A stretch of DNA of 64,000 bases from Acidovorax sp. YS12 (GTDB lineage: Bacteria; Pseudomonadota; Gammaproteobacteria; Burkholderiales; Burkholderiaceae_C): assembly GCA_021496925.1 (NCBI GenBank), contig CP053915.1, forward strand, positions 1 through 64,000, read 5' to 3'. The translations under genes were made by a program, and so were the position numbers. The notes below the pieces were generated by a model. That model did not search any database, was not told the DNA's origin, and saw nothing but the letters and a program-made list of their open reading frames with translations. Shown here one piece after another: positions 1-7,306 of this stretch; the first letter of the stretch is position 1; every line of letters starts with the position of its first letter.

Positions 1-1191
1 ATGGTCAAAGCCAACAAACTCACTCAACTGCAAGCCACCAGGCTCAAGGAGCCCGGCCTGCATGGCGACGGTGCCGGCCTGTGGTTGAAAGTCACCGAAG
101 GGGGCTCCAAGTCCTGGATCTTGCGCTACGCCTTCAACGGTCGTGAGCGCTGGACGGGGCTGGGGCCATACCCCGAAGTTTCCCTGGCCGATGCCCGCGA
201 CAAAGCCATGGCCTGGCGCCGTCAGGTGCGCCAAGGCATCGACCCCATGCAAGTCAAGCAGCAAGCCGCAGCGGTGGCGCGTGCTGAGCAAGCCAAAACC
301 ATCACCTTCGGCAGTTGTGCCGAGCGCTACGTCGAATCACACCGCTCGGGCTGGAAGAACGCCAAGCACGCCGACCAGTGGACGAACACGCTGCAAACCT
401 ACGCAGCGCCCATCATCGGCAAGATGGATGTTGCGCTGATTGAAACCGCGCACATCATGCGCGTGCTTGAACCCGTGTGGCACACCAAGGCGGAAACCGC
501 CTCGCGCCTGCGGGGCCGCTTGGAAGCCGTGCTGGATTGGGCCACCGTACACCGGTACCGCACGGGAGACAACCCCGCCCGCTGGAAAGGCCACCTCGAC
601 GCCCTGCTGCCCGCACGCTCGAAAGTCGCCAAATCAAAGCACTTCGCTGCACTGCCGTGGCGCGACATGAAGCCGTTCATGGCCGAGTTGCGCAAGCAAA
701 CCGGCATTGGCGCGCTGGCGTTGCAGTTCACCATCCTTACCGCCGCACGCTCAGGCGAAGTGCGCGGCATGAGCTGGTACGAGGTGGACTTTGAGCACAG
801 GCTGTGGACCGTCCCCGGCGAGCGCATGAAAGCCGGGAAAGAGCACCGCGTCCCGCTGTCGGATGCAGCCGTGCAACTGCTGGAGTCTTTGAAGGACACC
901 AAACTGGCGGATACCGACATCGTCTTCCCCAGCACGCGTGACCACAAACCCCTCTCCGACATGACACTCACCGCCGTGCTGCGGCGCATGCAGCGCGACG
1001 ACATCACCGTGCACGGCTTTAGGTCCTCGTTTAGGGACTGGGCGGCAGAAGCCACCGACTACCCCCAGGAAATGGCAGAAATGGCACTGGCGCACATCGT
1101 GGGCAACAAGGTGGAGGCGGCCTACCGGCGCGGGGACATGCTGGAGAAGCGGCGCGCGATGATGCAGGCGTGGGCCGAGCACTCGCTGTGA
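1..1191 (+). CDS. P4-type tyrosine recombinase (integrase)
   Basis: This 396-aa protein has the layout of P4-like island integrases. An N-terminal DUF4102-type arm-binding domain (about residues 1-90) is followed by a core-binding domain (about 100-200) and a tyrosine-recombinase catalytic domain (about 215-390). The catalytic residues are visible: R250 in the TAARSGEVRG box, H338 and R341 in HGFRSSFRDW, H365, and the nucleophile Y375 in EAAYRRGDMLEKRR. It would cut and rejoin attachment-site DNA during integration or excision of the island. The ATG lies at the first base of the window, so an upstream start and any attachment site next to it cannot be checked. A toxin-antitoxin pair follows directly. 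The family call is secure; the extent of the element it moves is inference. Confidence 0.93.
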   Translation: MVKANKLTQLQATRLKEPGLHGDGAGLWLKVTEGGSKSWILRYAFNGRERWTGLGPYPEVSLADARDKAMAWRRQVRQGIDPMQVKQQAAAVARAEQAKTITFGSCAERYVESHRSGWKNAKHADQWTNTLQTYAAPIIGKMDVALIETAHIMRVLEPVWHTKAETASRLRGRLEAVLDWATVHRYRTGDNPARWKGHLDALLPARSKVAKSKHFAALPWRDMKPFMAELRKQTGIGALALQFTILTAARSGEVRGMSWYEVDFEHRLWTVPGERMKAGKEHRVPLSDAAVQLLESLKDTKLADTDIVFPSTRDHKPLSDMTLTAVLRRMQRDDITVHGFRSSFRDWAAEATDYPQEMAEMALAHIVGNKVEAAYRRGDMLEKRRAMMQAWAEHSL

Positions 1192-1209
1192 ACGCCAGGC
1201 TCCATTCCC

Positions 1210-1238
1210 TTGACGGAATATTCCTTGGAGGCTATATT
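1210..1238 (+). promoter_or_regulatory. sigma70-like promoter with palindrome before the toxin gene
   Basis: A TTGACG hexamer at 1210-1215 and TATATT at 1233-1238 are separated by 17 nt. The perfect 10-bp palindrome GGAATATTCC (1215-1224) lies in the spacer, where a HigA-type antitoxin would normally bind. The predicted transcription start falls at about 1244-1246, on the toxin ATG itself, so the message would be leaderless or nearly so. The GGAGG at about 1227-1231 would then not be in the transcript. Promoter and operator roles are inferred from sequence only. Confidence 0.55.
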
Positions 1239-1243
1239 GAACG

Positions 1244-1609
1244 ATGTCTTGGGACGTTGAGTACACCGATGAGTTTGAATCGTGGTGGGAAGGCTTGTCT
1301 GAGCAGGAGCAAGTGTCCTTGGCAGCTTCGGTCGCGTTGTTGGAGGAGCGTGGCCCATCACTCGGTCACCCCCACAGCAGTGGTATCAATGGCTCACGCC
1401 ACGGGCACATGCGTGAATTGCGCACGCAACACGGCGGGCGGCCGTTTCGCACGCTGTATGCCTTTGATCCCCGCCGAATGGCAATTTTATTGATCGGCGG
1501 TGATAAGACCGGTGATGACCGCTGGTACGAAGTACATGTGCCAATCGCTGATCGGTTGTATGACGAGCATCTTGACCAGCTTCGCCGTGAAGGAGAAATA
1601 GATGGCTAA
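1244..1609 (+). CDS. HigB/RelE-like toxin (Gp49/DUF891-type)
   Basis: A 121-aa protein of the phage Gp49-like/HigB group of RelE-fold toxins, which cut ribosome-bound mRNA. Family signatures are the N-terminal strand VEYTDEFESWW, the HMRELRTQHGGRPFRTLYAFDP core with basic residues, and the C-terminal ADRLYDEHLDQL helix. Length fits the family. It is toxin-first, as usual for HigBA, and overlaps the downstream antitoxin by 8 nt, so the two are translationally coupled. It sits 52 nt after the integrase, a common place for an island-stabilising module. Activity is inferred from family membership. Confidence 0.85.
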   Translation: MSWDVEYTDEFESWWEGLSEQEQVSLAASVALLEERGPSLGHPHSSGINGSRHGHMRELRTQHGGRPFRTLYAFDPRRMAILLIGGDKTGDDRWYEVHVPIADRLYDEHLDQLRREGEIDG

Positions 1610-1922
1610 GAAGTTTTCTGAATTGCGGGCTGCCATGAGCCCTGAAGCGCGCACGCAGGCCGCTGAACTCGCGCAAACCATGCTGAATGAGATGCCACTG
1701 CACGAGCTGCGCCAAGCTCGGGGACTGTCGCAAAAGATGCTGGCTGACGTACTGCATGTGCAGCAGCCCTCCATCGCCAAGATGGAGAAGCGCACCGACA
1801 TGTATCTCTCAACGCTACGTAGCCACATCCAAGCGATGGGGGGCGAGTTGGAGGTCATTGCACGGTTTCCAGATGGGGCGGTGAAGATCAGCAACTTTGC
1901 CGAACTGGGTGTGCAAAGTTGA
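1602..1922 (+). CDS. HigA-like XRE antitoxin
   Basis: A 106-aa protein with a helix-turn-helix of the XRE class (ELRQARGLSQKMLADVLHVQQPSIAKMEKRTDMYLSTL, about residues 39-70). The C-terminal strand-rich tail (GGELEVIARFPDGAVKISNF) is typical of antitoxins paired with Gp49/HigB-type toxins. It should neutralise the upstream toxin by direct binding and repress the shared promoter, plausibly through the GGAATATTCC palindrome upstream of the toxin gene. The start overlaps the end of the toxin gene. The pairing makes this call strong; exact specificity is not visible. Confidence 0.87.
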   Translation: MAKKFSELRAAMSPEARTQAAELAQTMLNEMPLHELRQARGLSQKMLADVLHVQQPSIAKMEKRTDMYLSTLRSHIQAMGGELEVIARFPDGAVKISNFAELGVQS

Positions 1923-2317
1923 TACGCTGATGTGAAGACTGAGCAAGCGGATTGCAAATAGCCGATCGCTTCGCGCGGATAGGCGCCAGTAGGAGATTCG
2001 CAATGAATGGGAAAGCAAAGAGAGGGCTGCTAGGGAAGGTCTTACCTGGACGTCTCCAGAAGAGCAAGATTCGGCGGTGTGAAGGTCTGAAGGGTTTGCA
2101 GTCTTACATACGGCCTGTCGGTGCAGGGGTTTCGTCCTGCTGGCCCTGATGGCATTCGCGGGTGAGGATCCTGTCTGCATATCGGGCTTGATGCCCTTTA
2201 TCCCTATCGGATTGCCCCCACCCCGGTTTGACCTGTTGACCCATCACATCGCTTGTTGCGTGCTCTCCTTCAAAACGGTTTCTTGGCGTTTGGTGTGTTC
2301 AGATCATCGTTGCGGTC
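1923..2317. other. non-coding stretch between TA module and IS110
   Basis: No open reading frame here has a convincing start, ribosome site or recognisable product. The left end of the IS110 element must lie in the last part of this stretch (about 2250-2317), but IS110 elements lack clear inverted repeats, so I could not fix it. Confidence 0.5.
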
Positions 2318-3430
2318 TTAGGCTGCGGCGATGTCAACCGGATTCCATCTCACCGGGTCGAAGGTCTTGCCTTTGACAAGGACCGCCCAAGCTGTTCGGG
2401 CCAGTTTGTTGGCCAGTGCTGCGACCACTACGCTGTAGGGGCGGCGCAGTAAAAGCCGCTCGATCCAGCCGCTTCGCTGACTTCTGGCAATGACGGAGCG
2501 AGCACCGTGCATCAACATGGTCCTCACATAGGGGTCGCCGCGCTTGGAGATCCCCAACTGCCGGGTCTTTCCGCCGGTGCCAGTCTGTCGGGGCGTCAGA
2601 CCCAGCCAGGCGGCAAACTGCCTGCCCGAATCGAAGCTGGACAGATCGGTCGCTGTGGACACCAAGGCTGTCGCGGTCAACGGACCGATGCCCGGGATGG
2701 CTTGCAGTGCCTGCATGTGCTGGTTCTGCTTGACCATCGAAGCCAGGCGTTTGTCCAACTGGTCGATGTCGTCCTGCAGACTGTCGATGCGACGCAGTTG
2801 ATCCTGAACGCTGACAACCACCACCTCGGGCAGCTTCGCCTGTTCCTGGGCTTTGGCCAGTTCGTCGTGAATGTGCTTGAGCAACACGCGATGCCCCTCG
2901 GGCAGCACGATGCCGAACTCGTAGAGCAAGCCGCGCAACGCGTTGGTTTGCATGATGCGCACCTTCATGAGCTGAGCACGCATGCGGTGCAGGGTCAGAC
3001 AGGCTTGCTGCTGCTCGTTCTTGACTGGCACGGCCTTGATGTGAGGTTGCTGGGCCGCGACCCAGATGGCCTGGGCATCACGGGCATCGGTCTTGTCGCG
3101 CAGGACAAAGGGACGGACATGTCTGGCAGGCAGCAGCTTCACTTCATGCCCCAGTGCCTGCAGCGTTCTGGCCCAATGGTGTGCACCGCCACAGGCCTCC
3201 ATCGCGACAAGCGAGCTGTGACGATTGGCAAAGAACGTGGTAACCCGGTCACGCCTGAGTTTGTGTCGTGTGACCTCGCCGGTCTCTGCGTCCGTTACGT
3301 GCAGTTGGAACACGTTCTTGGCAATATCCATTCCGATGACTGGCAGCGTTGCGGTAGATTGCATGGTGGGGCCTCCGGTTCTCCAGTGGTTGCGACGAAC
3401 TTCCACTTTGGCACTTTGATGCCGTTACCG
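2290..3430 (-). mobile_element. IS110-family insertion sequence (approximate limits)
   Basis: The element consists of the IS110 transposase gene and short flanks. Limits are estimates, because this family has little or no terminal inverted repeat and usually makes no target duplication. The left limit lies between the transposase stop and the TA module, and the right limit between the transposase start and the IS5 remnant. Confidence 0.45.
2318..3364 (-). CDS. IS110-family transposase
   Basis: A 348-aa transposase of the IS110 group, which uses a RuvC-like DEDD catalytic domain. The N-terminal VIGMDIAKNVFQLHV strand carries the first acidic residue, followed by MEACGGAHHWARTL and DKTDARDAQAIW. 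The C-terminal transposase_20 domain contains AIPGIGPLTATALVS and the FAAWLGLTPRQTGTGGKTRQLGISKRGDPYVRTML block. I chose the ATG at 3364 (MQSTATLPVIGMDI) because family members begin there; an in-frame ATG lies 42 nt upstream at 3406. The gene looks intact. It lies between the TA module and an older IS5 fragment, marking an insertion-prone zone. Confidence 0.93.
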   Translation of the reverse strand: MQSTATLPVIGMDIAKNVFQLHVTDAETGEVTRHKLRRDRVTTFFANRHSSLVAMEACGGAHHWARTLQALGHEVKLLPARHVRPFVLRDKTDARDAQAIWVAAQQPHIKAVPVKNEQQQACLTLHRMRAQLMKVRIMQTNALRGLLYEFGIVLPEGHRVLLKHIHDELAKAQEQAKLPEVVVVSVQDQLRRIDSLQDDIDQLDKRLASMVKQNQHMQALQAIPGIGPLTATALVSTATDLSSFDSGRQFAAWLGLTPRQTGTGGKTRQLGISKRGDPYVRTMLMHGARSVIARSQRSGWIERLLLRRPYSVVVAALANKLARTAWAVLVKGKTFDPVRWNPVDIAAA

Positions 3431-3620
3431 CGAGGCCCCACTTTGTATCGATTCATGGGCCAGCGCCATCAACGGCGGTGTAGGTGGAGACGTCCATGCC
3501 ATCTGCACGAATCAGGTGCGAGTGAGCTACACCCGTCCGTGAGATAAAGCCTGCCCCAGCAGGGCGCCAAAGCGCTGTCCACGCGCCGCCTGGGGGCGCA
3601 ATTCCCCGATTTCGTAGGCA

Positions 3621-3863
3621 TTACGCCCCTTGCACGCGCACCTGTCCCATGGCCAGCAATTTGTGCCTGACCATCCACAGGTTGGACAGGGCAAACAGCG
3701 TCACGATCTGCGCCGTGTTTTTCTTCAAGCCACGGTAGCGCACCTTCACATAACCAAACTGCTGCTTGAGCACCCTGAACGGGTGTTCCACTTTGGCCCG
3801 GATGCGTGCCTTGGTGCGCTCCAGTTGGTCTATCAGCGCATCCACAGGCTTACTGTGTTGCAT
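3621..3863 (-). pseudogene. C-terminal fragment of an IS5-family transposase
   Basis: An 80-aa stretch matching the end of IS5-type DDE transposases: the LERTKARIRAKVEHPFRVLKQQFGYVKVRYRGLKKN block with the catalytic glutamate in VEHPFR, then LFALSNLWMVRHKLL. A full-length IS5 transposase is about 300-330 aa, so the N-terminal catalytic part is missing. Upstream of residue 1 (past 3863) the sequence changes abruptly to the 3' end of the replication-protein gene. This is a truncated, inactive remnant. Confidence 0.8.
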
Positions 3864-3888
3864 GGTAGCCGCGCATGTCGCTACCGGG

Positions 3889-5214
3889 TTACTTCAAACC
3901 CGCACGAATATTGCCCAGCGTGAGCTTGCGTTTCACCTTAGCCTTGAGCTTGAGGGCTGGAGTCGCAGACACATCGACCGCTTCAGATACGGTGCGGCGT
4001 GCATTGCGACCTTGCTCATCATGCTTCGCTATCAACTGGCGTAACTGAGCCAACTTGCGTTTGGCCGTTTCGCGTATGAATACATAGTCAGCCAGATGTG
4101 CCAGGCGATCGGGGAGCACATAGCGGCTAGGGCACTGAAACCACGCCAGTTCGGGAATGCGGGCGTGCTCCGTCCACAGAATGTCGACATCGACGTCGAG
4201 CTTGTCCCAAAGCGCCTTCTTCACCTTCGAAACATATTGTTTGGACTTGCCGTCCAGGCTGGGGTAAGTCCCAGGGTCATGGGTGTCCCTCTTCGCTTGC
4301 TTATAGGCATCAAGCACTTCGGCCTGCGAGGGCGTCAGTTTTTGCAGATACACGGGCTTGGGCCACCGCTTGCGAAACTGCATGTCCAGGCCCAGCAGGG
4401 CACGTAGCGCATCAAACACCTTCTTCTGCATGGCGCGTGCGTTCTTCGTGCTCTTCCAACTCTTGAGTTCCGCGAACTCCGGGTGCTTGCTCAGCCACGC
4501 TGCCCCCAGCTTTGCTTCCACGCGCAGGAACTTGGCGCTCTCCGCGAACACCTCCTTGGCCACCGTCCCGGACAATGCACAGAAGGTCTTTTGGTCGGGT
4601 GTTGGTTTGTGCTTTACGTACGCAGTGAGCTTGAGACCGCCGGAGTGCTCGACATAAACCGTGCGAGAAGTGCCCTCATAGGCCGTCACCTTGGACAGGC
4701 CACGTTCACGGCGCATACGAACGGACGTCTGCAATGAGCGCGCGCGCAATTCCAACTCGCTGTTCATGTCATCCGCTGTTTTCCCCTGTGGGGCTGAAAG
4801 CAGGTACGTGAAGGTCAGGCTCTCAATCGTTGCGTGTTCTGGCCGGATGCGCCGAACCACTTCGTGCGGGCAGCCGTTCTGCACAAGGTAGTTCTGTAGC
4901 ATGCGCAAGGCACAGCAGGCGGCCAGGAACACCAAGATATCCAGCAGCGCATTGTTTTTCACGGTGCAGGCGGGCATATTGATGCTCACCACATAGCCTT
5001 TCAGGTTGTACTCGCCATGCATTACCTCGCCCTTGGGGCGGATTTCATATTGAGCATCCGTCAGTGGCGATTTGACCTTTACATACGAAGTATGACGACG
5101 AAGTATCTCGCCGTTTTGGTTGGTCGTCTGCTTGACCTCGATTGGCCAGGAATTTGGATGCTGGCTTGTGTCGATATGGGACACGGAGAAAATAAGTTGA
5201 ATTGAATCGCACAT
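3889..5214 (-). CDS. phage/plasmid replication protein, gene II/X type
   Basis: A 441-aa protein resembling the replication initiators of filamentous phages and related plasmids (gpII/X family), which nick one strand to start rolling-circle replication. Visible family-like features are the N-terminal strand MCDSIQLIFSVSHID, the block around residues 75-100 (YVVSINMPACTVKNN), RRIRPEHATIESLTFTYLL, and the LRVEAKLGAAWLSKHPEF region. The C-terminus is strongly basic. GC is lower than in the core genome. A truncated IS5 transposase lies 26 nt past its 3' end and an AlpA-like HTH gene lies upstream on the same strand. This suggests the replication module of an integrated phage or satellite. The assignment rests on overall resemblance, and I did not pin the catalytic tyrosine. 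Confidence 0.6.
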   Translation of the reverse strand: MCDSIQLIFSVSHIDTSQHPNSWPIEVKQTTNQNGEILRRHTSYVKVKSPLTDAQYEIRPKGEVMHGEYNLKGYVVSINMPACTVKNNALLDILVFLAACCALRMLQNYLVQNGCPHEVVRRIRPEHATIESLTFTYLLSAPQGKTADDMNSELELRARSLQTSVRMRRERGLSKVTAYEGTSRTVYVEHSGGLKLTAYVKHKPTPDQKTFCALSGTVAKEVFAESAKFLRVEAKLGAAWLSKHPEFAELKSWKSTKNARAMQKKVFDALRALLGLDMQFRKRWPKPVYLQKLTPSQAEVLDAYKQAKRDTHDPGTYPSLDGKSKQYVSKVKKALWDKLDVDVDILWTEHARIPELAWFQCPSRYVLPDRLAHLADYVFIRETAKRKLAQLRQLIAKHDEQGRNARRTVSEAVDVSATPALKLKAKVKRKLTLGNIRAGLK

Positions 5215-5509
5215 ATTAAATATCTTCAGTCAAAATCTTGGTTGGTGTTGGCATAAGTTGATGATTGGCTATGTGTTATGAGCAATTGACTACTACTTGC
5301 ATTACTACATAGCACAGGTACGTCAACCACATTCCTCATACCTCCGATTGTGTTGAACCACGCCCGCAATGCGGCCACACTGGCTGAGGCGCACGTAAAC
5401 CGTGCTTTCCACTGCGCTCGACCAAAATTTCATAACACACCAAATTACGGTGCATTTTTTTGGTTGACAAATGCCAGCGTGCAAGCGGCTTTGGTTCACC
5501 GAATGGGGA
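5215..5509. other. AT-rich intergenic stretch
   Basis: About 300 nt of lower-GC DNA between the replication gene and the AlpA-like gene. I found no credible gene. It should contain the promoter of the replication gene and could hold a replication origin or attachment site. I saw no clear iterons and no match to the dif-like sites filamentous phages use. Confidence 0.4.
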
Positions 5510-5830
5510 TTAAGAGGCTTGGGAGCCCCCATCCTTATTGAGCAACTTGCGCAAATCACCCACGTTCCAAAGAGCCATGCGACCGCCGAACTTCAACGGC
5601 GCGGGCCAACAGCCTTCCTTCACGCGGCGCCACACCGTGGCACGTGAACAACCGAGCAAAGCCATGACCACCGGCAGGCGGACATGCGCGGAGTTAGGCA
5701 AGTGATCGAAATCGCTCAGAGGCTTGGGCACCGCTGGTGCACTAGGGACACGAGGGGTGTTTACAGCGTTGGATGAATTGGTGGCTGCCAACGGGAAGGC
5801 GGCTGCGGCTGTGTTGTGGTTGTTGAACAT
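5510..5830 (-). CDS. AlpA-like helix-turn-helix regulator/excisionase
   Basis: A 106-aa protein whose C-terminal half is a winged HTH of the AlpA/excisionase type: VRLPVVMALLGCSRATVWRRVKEGCWPAPLKFGGRMALWNVGDLRKLL. Such proteins bind near att sites or integrase promoters and control excision. I placed the start at ATG 5830 because AGGAG sits 5 nt upstream; the frame stays open to 5938 but has no ribosome site there. The first 50 residues are low-complexity (Ala/Asn/Pro). It is divergent from the unknown gene at 6100 and upstream of the replication gene, which fits a mobile-element control module. Confidence 0.72.
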   Translation of the reverse strand: MFNNHNTAAAAFPLAATNSSNAVNTPRVPSAPAVPKPLSDFDHLPNSAHVRLPVVMALLGCSRATVWRRVKEGCWPAPLKFGGRMALWNVGDLRKLLNKDGGSQAS

Positions 5831-6099
5831 GCGAACTCCTACAGCCATCGGGGCCACGAAATGTGGTTTCAACCGAGGCCACCAGTCGTTCACAGCAAAA
5901 AAAATCGCATTTAGCTTCTGCTCTGCAGAACGTAGCAAACACCCCTGAATTCGCTCTGTATCGTGCTAGTTGAGGTGGTTTTGTGGAGGATTCTGGAGGT
6001 CATGCTCGAGTTGGTTGATATGGAGGAATATGGAGGTAAGATGCGAGCGCTGACACACGCTCGGCGGTTGACTTCCATCCCCCTTGGGAGTGCTGTTTG

Positions 6100-6975
6100 A
6101 TGGAGACAAGATGCCGACGCGAAAGGGACGAGATGCGCGATGAGGAAAGAGTTCAGCGGTCGCCCGTACTGGTTGACTGGGACGCCGCTGCTTGGTCATT
6201 GACAGAGGTCTTCAATGCCTTCCTGCTGCCGCAATGGGAGGCGATGGAGGGGCGGATTCACGACATCATTCGTGCGCTCAACCGAGATGCGCCATCCGCC
6301 AGCGAAGGCGCATTTCTCTCCGGGACGCATCAGGCACTGCGCGAACTGATCAAGCGCGACAACGTAACGATTGAAGTCGCAACGAAGCTGCATCCAGCCG
6401 TATGGCTTCGTCTGCTGCATTTTGTCGGTGAGCGGGCCGGGGTGCGCTTCACGTTACTGGCGGAAAGCTATTGCCAATGGCGTACATCGCACGGCCATGC
6501 AACGCTTTTTGTTAAACGCCAAAACCCTCAAACGCGGAAATGGCGAACTCGTACAGTGGATATATTCCTGCTTCAGGATATTTCCGAGCTAGATTTGAAG
6601 GTGACTTACAAATGGACCCTGGATACCAAGACTGATCGGACGGTAGAGCAGGCAACCGAAATTACGCGTGCGAAAGTTTTCAAGAAGGCAGTACTGGCCA
6701 CGGAAGAGGCGCGGATGGCGAAAATCGGCAAGCAGGTGTGCCGCAATGTGGCCGAAATGCTGGCGCATTCTGACTGCCAACGCATTCCTGGCCTTTCACC
6801 AATGCGCTTTACCGTGCGTGCAAAGGCGTCACATGGGGAAACGCGTAAATATCAGTACCAAGGGAAAGCTTTGACGCTTGCTACATATCTGAAGAAAAGA
6901 AAAAATTCCCCAGTTTCTAGGCGTTCGGACGAGATTGTGGCGAAGGCTGTACGGCTATATGTAAAGTGTTCGTGA
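6100..6975 (+). CDS. uncharacterised protein of the mobile module
   Basis: I do not recognise this 291-aa protein. It is soluble-looking, with no signal peptide or membrane segment and a basic C-terminal third (AKASHGETRKYQYQGK, LKKRKNSPVSRRSDE). The start is uncertain: a TTG at 6097 and ATGs at 6100 and 6133 are in frame. It is transcribed divergently from the AlpA-like gene and precedes the restriction-modification operon by about 140 nt. By position it may be a replication or regulatory protein of the same element. GC is below that of the core genes, suggesting acquisition by transfer. Confidence 0.6.
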   Translation: METRCRRERDEMRDEERVQRSPVLVDWDAAAWSLTEVFNAFLLPQWEAMEGRIHDIIRALNRDAPSASEGAFLSGTHQALRELIKRDNVTIEVATKLHPAVWLRLLHFVGERAGVRFTLLAESYCQWRTSHGHATLFVKRQNPQTRKWRTRTVDIFLLQDISELDLKVTYKWTLDTKTDRTVEQATEITRAKVFKKAVLATEEARMAKIGKQVCRNVAEMLAHSDCQRIPGLSPMRFTVRAKASHGETRKYQYQGKALTLATYLKKRKNSPVSRRSDEIVAKAVRLYVKCS

Positions 6976-7079
6976 GTTTTTGGTGCCAGGGACGCCAGCG
7001 TGTTGGCCTGAGCGACAGTGCACGTCAGTCCCTGTGGCGAATTTTCTCTGTGTAGTTTGTCGGTCTGGTGCGGCATTGG

Positions 7080-7100
7080 TGGATACACGTTGTGTATCCA
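7080..7100. promoter_or_regulatory. 9-3-9 palindromic operator of the R-M operon
   Basis: TGGATACAC (7080-7088) and its exact reverse complement GTGTATCCA (7092-7100) are separated by three bases. The palindrome ends 17 nt before the start codon of the ribbon-helix-helix gene, where an autoregulatory protein would bind. A TAGCAT at 7106-7111 could be the -10 element, which would give an almost leaderless message. The operator role is inferred. Confidence 0.6.
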
Positions 7101-7117
7101 TCTGGTAGCATGTCCCC

Positions 7118-7306
7118 ATGCCACTGAAAGATTCCGGAATGCGCATTCGGGTCGAGAAAGACCTACGCGAAGCGTTCATTCGTGCCTGCCGCAGCCAAGA
7201 CCGGGCTGCCGCTGATGTGCTGCGCGACTTCATGCGCGCCTTCACGGGGCAGCAGGCGCAAGGCCAAGCGGACTTGTTCATCGCATCCAAGAGCAAGCCA
7301 CAATGA
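7118..7306 (+). CDS. ribbon-helix-helix regulator of the R-M operon
   Basis: A 62-aa protein with the ribbon-helix-helix pattern: a short N-terminal strand MRIRVEKDLREAF, then helices FIRACRSQDRAAADVLRDFMRAF. Such dimers bind palindromic DNA. It sits first in the operon and overlaps the methylase gene by ATGA. A perfect palindrome lies just upstream. It is therefore a likely control protein that delays or tunes expression of the restriction enzyme. Most controller proteins in restriction systems are XRE-type, so an RHH protein here is less usual. An ATG 21 nt downstream (MRIRVEK) is an alternative start. It could also be an antitoxin-like orphan. Confidence 0.68.
   Translation: MPLKDSGMRIRVEKDLREAFIRACRSQDRAAADVLRDFMRAFTGQQAQGQADLFIASKSKPQ

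Noticed and set aside
2507..3547. 346-aa plus-strand frame over the IS110 transposase
   Set aside because: Antisense of an intact transposase with all family motifs.
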